A stretch of 64,000 nt of DNA from contig NZ_JBDKWZ010000005.1 of assembly GCF_039710355.1 (NCBI RefSeq), positions 423,042 to 487,041 of the forward strand. Reading direction: 5' to 3'. Made by a program: the position numbers and the translations under genes. The stretch comes from Rapidithrix thailandica (GTDB lineage Bacteria > Bacteroidota > Bacteroidia > Cytophagales > Flammeovirgaceae). This document shows positions 60,090 to 64,000 of this stretch, piece by piece; the stretch's first letter is position 1; each line of letters starts with the position of its first letter. Under the pieces are notes generated by a model. The model saw nothing but the letters and a program-made list of their open reading frames with translations, was not told the DNA's origin and ran no database searches.

Positions 60090-62638
60090 TGTTTGTTTTT
60101 GTTGGGTTTATTTGTTTGAAATTGGTACGAAACAGAAAGCATCCATCTCCTTCCCAGTTGGTTGGGGATCAGGGAGTCGGTATAGTCGGTCAGGTTGTCA
60201 CAAATGAGCTGGGTTTTCAATTTTTTTTGCAGAAAGGACTTTTCCACAGTGGCATTCCACAAACAATAGCCCTTGGCATATAAGTCATAAGGGTCGATAA
60301 ACCCGTTGGAATAATTCAATTCGTCAATGCCATAGCGTCCTCGGTAATTAGCCCTGAGACTCAGACCGATGCCCGTAGGGAAGTGCTCATAAAACACCTT
60401 AATATTGGCCATATGGCGCGAGCGGTTGGCTAGGTTGAAATAGTCTTTTACCCTGGCCTTCCGGCTTTTGCCCTCTGGCGTTCTGATTTTTATCTGCCCC
60501 TCTCCTGATTTAATGGCCGAGAGAATGTCCCGGTCTTTGGCATACAATAATTGATACCCTAAGGATAGCTCTAAGCCTCTGGCAATTTTCCAACTCAGGT
60601 TGGTTTCCAATCCACTGGTTAAAGCCTTGGCAATATTGGAAAAAGAGTACAAATCCCGGCCGTCTATTTTCCCTACTCTGGGATTGAAGATCATGTTGCG
60701 AATCGTATTGTAAAAGACATTACTCTCCCACTGAAGATCTTTAGAAAAGGTAAGGGAAGCTCCGAAATTGAAAGAAGTGGAGCGTTCGGCCTGTAGTTCA
60801 TTGATACTCCCGGCCGCCTGGTTGAGCTGTACTTGACTACCACTTTGCCGGATACGCTGGATTTCTTGCTGGAATACACTGGCCCCGATGATCATGTACC
60901 CGGCACTCATATTGTTAAATGAATAATACAATTGACGGAAATTGGGCGCTTTAAAACCTTTTCCTACCGAGCCTTTGAAGGTAAGTAGGTCACTAACCGT
61001 ATAGCGTATACCGAAACGGGGGCTTACTTGCCAACCATAAATATTGTGTACATCGTATCGTACCCCTGTTAAAAGCCCCAAACGCTTAACAGGTTTCCAG
61101 TCCGCCTGTAGGTAAGCAAAGCCATTTTGCAACTCCCGGTAGCCCCCATACAGGTTGGAATTGGCTGCTTCCAGGTTTCCTCCGGCACCCACCATCGTTT
61201 GCAAAGTCGCATTGACTGTATAAGACAAGTAGCTTTCTATCCGGTGCAAATGCTGCTGGGAGGTGGCTTCGGTGAGGGTTTGTGCATTGTCCAAATCTTT
61301 GGTAAGAGACCGGTTGGCGTACCGGGTATAGTAATAGTGACTGTGTAAGTCTGCCTTCGTTCCAAGACTGTTGCTAAGGGTCAGGGCCGTATTCAAATCG
61401 CTTTCCCGGTTTTGGTTTTCGTTACGGCCCAATTGATCCATGTCTAATTGATTTTTCTGCAAACGGGAAGAATAACGGGCTGTAAGATCCAGTAAACTTG
61501 ATTTGGAAAACTTATGCTTTATTTTCCCCTGAAGAGTATAGCTGTCATAGGGAGGGAGGGTTTTGCCAGGGGTACTAGCGTCTGTGTCAAAGCCATCGGT
61601 GCGGTAAAAATTAGACGTAAAAAATAGGCTTGACTTTTTCCCTGGCAATGGAAGGCGGCCGTCCAGTGTGGCGTCTAGCGTATGGTTGGTGCCATAGCGC
61701 AAGGTGGCTACACCTTGAAGCCGGTCTGTCGTTTTTTGTTTGGTAATGATATTTACAACTCCTGCCAAGGCATCACTGCCGTAGAGCGCGGAAGAAGTCC
61801 CTTTGACAATTTCAATGCGTTCGATGGAAGCCACCGTGATTCTGGAAAGGTCCAGTATCCCGGAAGCATTTCGACCTAATAAGGGCTGCCCGTCTATCAT
61901 GATCAGTGTATAGTCGGCATCAAAACCTTGTATCTGAAGGCCCACGCCATTACTGGCACCGGTTGGGTCGGTGGTCAACGCCAGGCCGGTTTGTTCTTGC
62001 AATACTTCGTCAAGCCGGCGACTGCCCATTTGTGCCAATTGCTTTCCACGAACAATCGTGACAGGTACCGGTAAATCTTTGAGGGGGGTAGCCGTACGAC
62101 TGGCCGTATAGGCCAATTCCCTTTCGTCCGTCACCACTACTTCTCCCAATTGCATGGTGGCTTCGGCAAGCTCGATCCCTCCCAAATTAAGGGTCTGGTT
62201 AGGGTTGACCATGATTGGGATTTCTTGGGTTTTGAACCCGATATACGAACCTATCAATATGTATTTTCCCGGAGGAACAGCCATTGAGAAAAAGCCTTGT
62301 TCATCCGTACTTGTGCCATAGCCGGTTCCTTTTAATACAATGGATGCATAGGGAATGGGACTTAACCCCGGCTGTAACAGTCGCCCTTTGATATGACCTT
62401 TGTGTTTTTCGCTTCCAGGTCTTTCAAAATGTTGTTTATCCCTTACCAATGCATTTCGCGAAAGCTGCTTTCCGGCAACAGGAAGCCAAGAAATAAGCCA
62501 TATTCCCACTATGAGACTTAGGTTAGAAGGCACTCTGACAGCAAGAGGTAGGGATACGGTCCGGCTTGTGTTCAATAAAGAACCAGCCATACGATATCCG
62601 GTAAGTATTGATAAAATACTTCTGTAAAAAGCTCTCAT
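60086..62638 (-). CDS. HmuR-like TonB-dependent haem receptor
   Basis: An 850-residue receptor (from the ATG at 62638). The N-terminus is unusual: ~55 residues precede the hydrophobic signal-like stretch LSLIVGIWLISWLPVAG. A carboxypeptidase-regulatory-like domain follows (~85-165: GLSPIPYASIVLKGTGYGTS), then the plug (TPLKDLPVPVTIVRGKQLAQ, TSSALYGSDALAGVVNIITK) and the barrel, with GKGFKAPNFRQLYYSF containing an FKAP motif like the FRAP/YRAP box of haem receptors. The frame is open 165 bases further upstream, so the start is uncertain. Translational coupling to an HmuY gene supports haem or a metal porphyrin as the ligand. Confidence 0.92.
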   Translation of the reverse strand: MRAFYRSILSILTGYRMAGSLLNTSRTVSLPLAVRVPSNLSLIVGIWLISWLPVAGKQLSRNALVRDKQHFERPGSEKHKGHIKGRLLQPGLSPIPYASIVLKGTGYGTSTDEQGFFSMAVPPGKYILIGSYIGFKTQEIPIMVNPNQTLNLGGIELAEATMQLGEVVVTDERELAYTASRTATPLKDLPVPVTIVRGKQLAQMGSRRLDEVLQEQTGLALTTDPTGASNGVGLQIQGFDADYTLIMIDGQPLLGRNASGILDLSRITVASIERIEIVKGTSSALYGSDALAGVVNIITKQKTTDRLQGVATLRYGTNHTLDATLDGRLPLPGKKSSLFFTSNFYRTDGFDTDASTPGKTLPPYDSYTLQGKIKHKFSKSSLLDLTARYSSRLQKNQLDMDQLGRNENQNRESDLNTALTLSNSLGTKADLHSHYYYTRYANRSLTKDLDNAQTLTEATSQQHLHRIESYLSYTVNATLQTMVGAGGNLEAANSNLYGGYRELQNGFAYLQADWKPVKRLGLLTGVRYDVHNIYGWQVSPRFGIRYTVSDLLTFKGSVGKGFKAPNFRQLYYSFNNMSAGYMIIGASVFQQEIQRIRQSGSQVQLNQAAGSINELQAERSTSFNFGASLTFSKDLQWESNVFYNTIRNMIFNPRVGKIDGRDLYSFSNIAKALTSGLETNLSWKIARGLELSLGYQLLYAKDRDILSAIKSGEGQIKIRTPEGKSRKARVKDYFNLANRSRHMANIKVFYEHFPTGIGLSLRANYRGRYGIDELNYSNGFIDPYDLYAKGYCLWNATVEKSFLQKKLKTQLICDNLTDYTDSLIPNQLGRRWMLSVSYQFQTNKPNKNKQ

Positions 62639-62979
62639 AACCTTTATAAGTTTCTGACTGCTAGTGAAGTGAATTACCCTTTTTCTTTTTCCTGAAAAAT
62701 GTTTCAAAAACGCCTCCTCTGTGTTACTTTTTTCAACAATAGCGTTGGCAATTTTTTTCAAAAAGTGCCTTGATGAGTCGGTTTTGATTCCATGTTCGGT
62801 CAAAAACTATAAGTGTAAACCACTTCAGTGTGAAAAGATTGATAAAAGAAAGATAGAGATGTTTATTTTTTACCGGTAAAAAAAATCTATCCCGGTCAGG
62901 ACTTCGCACAAGCATATACCCGTTGAGTGAAGCGATTGGTATCTCCATTGAGTCACTTCGCTCCCTTTCCGGTTTTCTG

Positions 62980-63306
62980 TTATAGATTTAAAATTTTCTC
63001 TGCTTCCAACATCAGCAAGGCCTCTGAAAAACCTTGTTTTAAGGTTTCAAAATCCCTTTTGGTAAAAGAAAACTGGATGTCCTGATGGCAAGTATTGACA
63101 ATGATATACGGTTTGCCATCGGGAAAAACATAACATCTTTCTTCGAAATTGATTTGATTAAACTTGTTGGCAAATTGTATGAACTCTTCAGGCTGATACC
63201 CCACCAGGATGTTTTTATAACTTAATCCTATCCGTTTGCAGTGTTGGCATTGCGCTATATAGAAGTGACTATTCTCCACCAGTATCTTAGGTTCACAAGT
63301 ATTCAT
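62980..63306 (-). CDS. DUF6686-like small Cys-rich protein
   Basis: A 108-residue cytosolic protein that resembles the DUF6686 family as I remember it. It begins MNTCEPKILVENSHFYIAQ, then a CQHC pair (~20-23) with RIGLSYKNILVGYQPEEF, and has further Cys in EERCYVFPDGK and VNTCHQDIQFSF. The CxxC and later Cys could bind zinc, iron or an Fe-S cluster. The C-terminus is a helix (ETLKQGFSEALLMLEAEKIL). It lies 340 bp upstream of the haem receptor gene, in the same direction and after the Fur-type promoter, so a role in metal sensing or handling is plausible but not shown. Confidence 0.75.
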   Translation of the reverse strand: MNTCEPKILVENSHFYIAQCQHCKRIGLSYKNILVGYQPEEFIQFANKFNQINFEERCYVFPDGKPYIIVNTCHQDIQFSFTKRDFETLKQGFSEALLMLEAEKILNL

Positions 63307-63470
63307 AGTTTTCTTTTAGGTTAAATGTATCCGTGGTATTTTTTACTTTAATCCATGTTTGTCAGTCACGAATTACGAAATATAATTTGTGCCTGCACCT
63401 GACCGACAAATTGCCCGGAACACCTTTTAGAGGCCAGGTTTGCAGGTCTTTAAATCTTTTTATTACCGGA

Positions 63471-63650
63471 TTAAGTTTTGGCCTGGTTTGTCCCTTGCTT
63501 ACTTTTTTCCTGATGTTCTTGCAACAGCGTCAATAAGTAAGGACAGTTCGTATTCATCAGTTTATTTTTTAGCTGAATAAAATCCGGTTGTGCTTTTGTA
63601 AGTTCAGCATTGAGTTGCTCTAAAGCTCTCTCAAAATCCAGGGTATCCAT
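63471..63650 (-). CDS. Small unknown protein, first gene of the haem-type operon
   Basis: A 59-residue protein read directly from the sequence: it starts MDTLDFERALEQLNAELTKA and ends QEKSKQGTNQAKT. It is helical and soluble, has a single Cys in the short stretch NTNCPYLLTLL, and no signal peptide. I do not recognise it. It is placed about 65 bases after a consensus promoter and just after the Fur-type palindrome, and precedes the DUF6686-like gene by 164 bp in the same direction. The position as first gene, the ATG and the balanced composition support it as real, but it is short. Confidence 0.6.
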   Translation of the reverse strand: MDTLDFERALEQLNAELTKAQPDFIQLKNKLMNTNCPYLLTLLQEHQEKSKQGTNQAKT

Positions 63651-63689
63651 AAGGCTTTACTTTTTTGCCTGAAGAATTTCTTTTTTTTC

Positions 63690-63712
63690 TTATTTAGATT
63701 GATTCTTAATAA
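63690..63712. promoter_or_regulatory. Imperfect 23-bp palindrome, Fur-type operator candidate
   Basis: The arms TTATTTAGATT and ATTCTTAATAA around a central G match in 18 of 22 paired positions. The TAGAT-ATTCT core is like Fur-family sites in form. It starts three bases past the -7 element of the promoter, so it would cover the start site; a repressor bound here would block the haem-type operon when iron is plentiful. Confidence 0.6.
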
Positions 63713-63714
63713 TG

Positions 63715-63745
63715 CAAATATAGAGCTTGGGTTTGCAGGGGTCAA
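63715..63745 (-). promoter_or_regulatory. Bacteroidota-type promoter of the haem-type operon
   Basis: On the minus strand a -33 TTG (63745-63743) and a -7 TATATTTG (63722-63715) are 20 bp apart. Spacing and sequence agree with the promoter of the DeoR-family gene in this window. The start site should fall near 63709, inside the palindrome, with a leader of about 60 bases. Confidence 0.7.
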
Positions 63746-63960
63746 GTGCTACTACTAGTGGTTTTTATTAGCTAGTAGTGGGTAGACGGAGTAGCTGTGA
63801 TAGCTATAGGGTTGTTATTATTTGGAGAATGGGTGATGGAGTGAAATGGTGAGAAGATTGCTGAAATGCTTTTTATTAAAAATGATTATCCGTAAAGCTG
63901 CCACCCCGTAAATAAGATACGGTCAGTTGATTGATATTAGTCTAAAAAAACCAGACTGAT

Positions 63961-64000
63961 ATGGATAGCATTACAGCATTTATGGAGAATTACCATAGTG
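63961..64000 (+). CDS. Possible start of a gene cut by the window end
   Basis: An ATG at 63961 opens a frame reading MDSITAFMENYHS up to the end of the window. An inverted repeat (ATTAGTCT and AGACTGAT, one mismatch) ends directly before this ATG. Too little is visible to name it or to be sure it is a gene. Confidence 0.3.
   Translation, partial: MDSITAFMENYHS

Noticed and set aside
63937..63960. Insertion-sequence end next to a transposase start
   Set aside because: The inverted repeat before the ATG at 63961 is short and pairs with itself rather than with a distant copy; only 13 codons of the frame are visible.

Overview
The window comes from a member of the Bacteroidota. The evidence is two complete SusC/SusD pairs plus the end of a third SusD, an ECF sigma/FecR pair, HmuY-type lipoproteins, GH92 and GH125 glycosidases, a NagB fused to a PIG-L domain, and promoters of the Bacteroidota type (TTG, 20 bp, TAnnTTTG). 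Gene style (GAF/PAS coiled-coil proteins, large FG-GAP/ASPIC proteins) suggests the Cytophagales or a near relative, but that is a guess. I saw no rRNA, tRNA, CRISPR array, insertion sequence or prophage.

Layout. (1) 1-11181: the tail of one SusD gene, then a complete polysaccharide utilisation locus on the + strand: ECF sigma factor, FecR anti-sigma, SusC with an STN signalling domain, SusD and a large secreted alpha-galactosidase-like hydrolase. (2) 11237-20401: mostly minus-strand genes: a small unknown protein coupled to a Gfo/Idh/MocA oxidoreductase, a + strand GAF/PAS sensor protein, three consecutive exported amidohydrolase-fold proteins of which only the middle one keeps the HxH metal motif, and a second Gfo/Idh/MocA oxidoreductase. 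(3) 20624-30217: a DeoR-type regulator, a second SusC/SusD pair without sigma control, and a convergent FG-GAP/ASPIC surface protein. (4) 30758-38922: a + strand set for taking apart high-mannose N-glycans: GH125 alpha-mannosidase, GH92 alpha-mannosidase, NagB/PIG-L fusion, glycosylasparaginase and a CutC-family protein. (5) 39092-48129: housekeeping genes gltD and gltB, a YdjM-like membrane hydrolase and a sugar-phosphate nucleotidyltransferase.

(6) 48156-63650: a minus-strand run of twelve genes that looks like a haem or metal acquisition locus. In transcription order: a 59-residue protein, a DUF6686-like Cys-rich protein, an HmuR-like TonB receptor, two HmuY proteins, two lipoproteins with DUF5018/TIG-like domains, a third HmuY-like protein, a second TonB receptor, a DUF4876-type lipoprotein, a DUF6850-type barrel and an S41 protease lipoprotein. 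Upstream of the first gene lies a consensus promoter (63715-63745), and a 23-bp imperfect palindrome resembling a Fur-type operator sits at its expected start site (63690-63712). This is the part of the window most likely to hold a poorly described system: an iron-controlled surface module with several haemophore-like lipoproteins, two receptors and its own protease.
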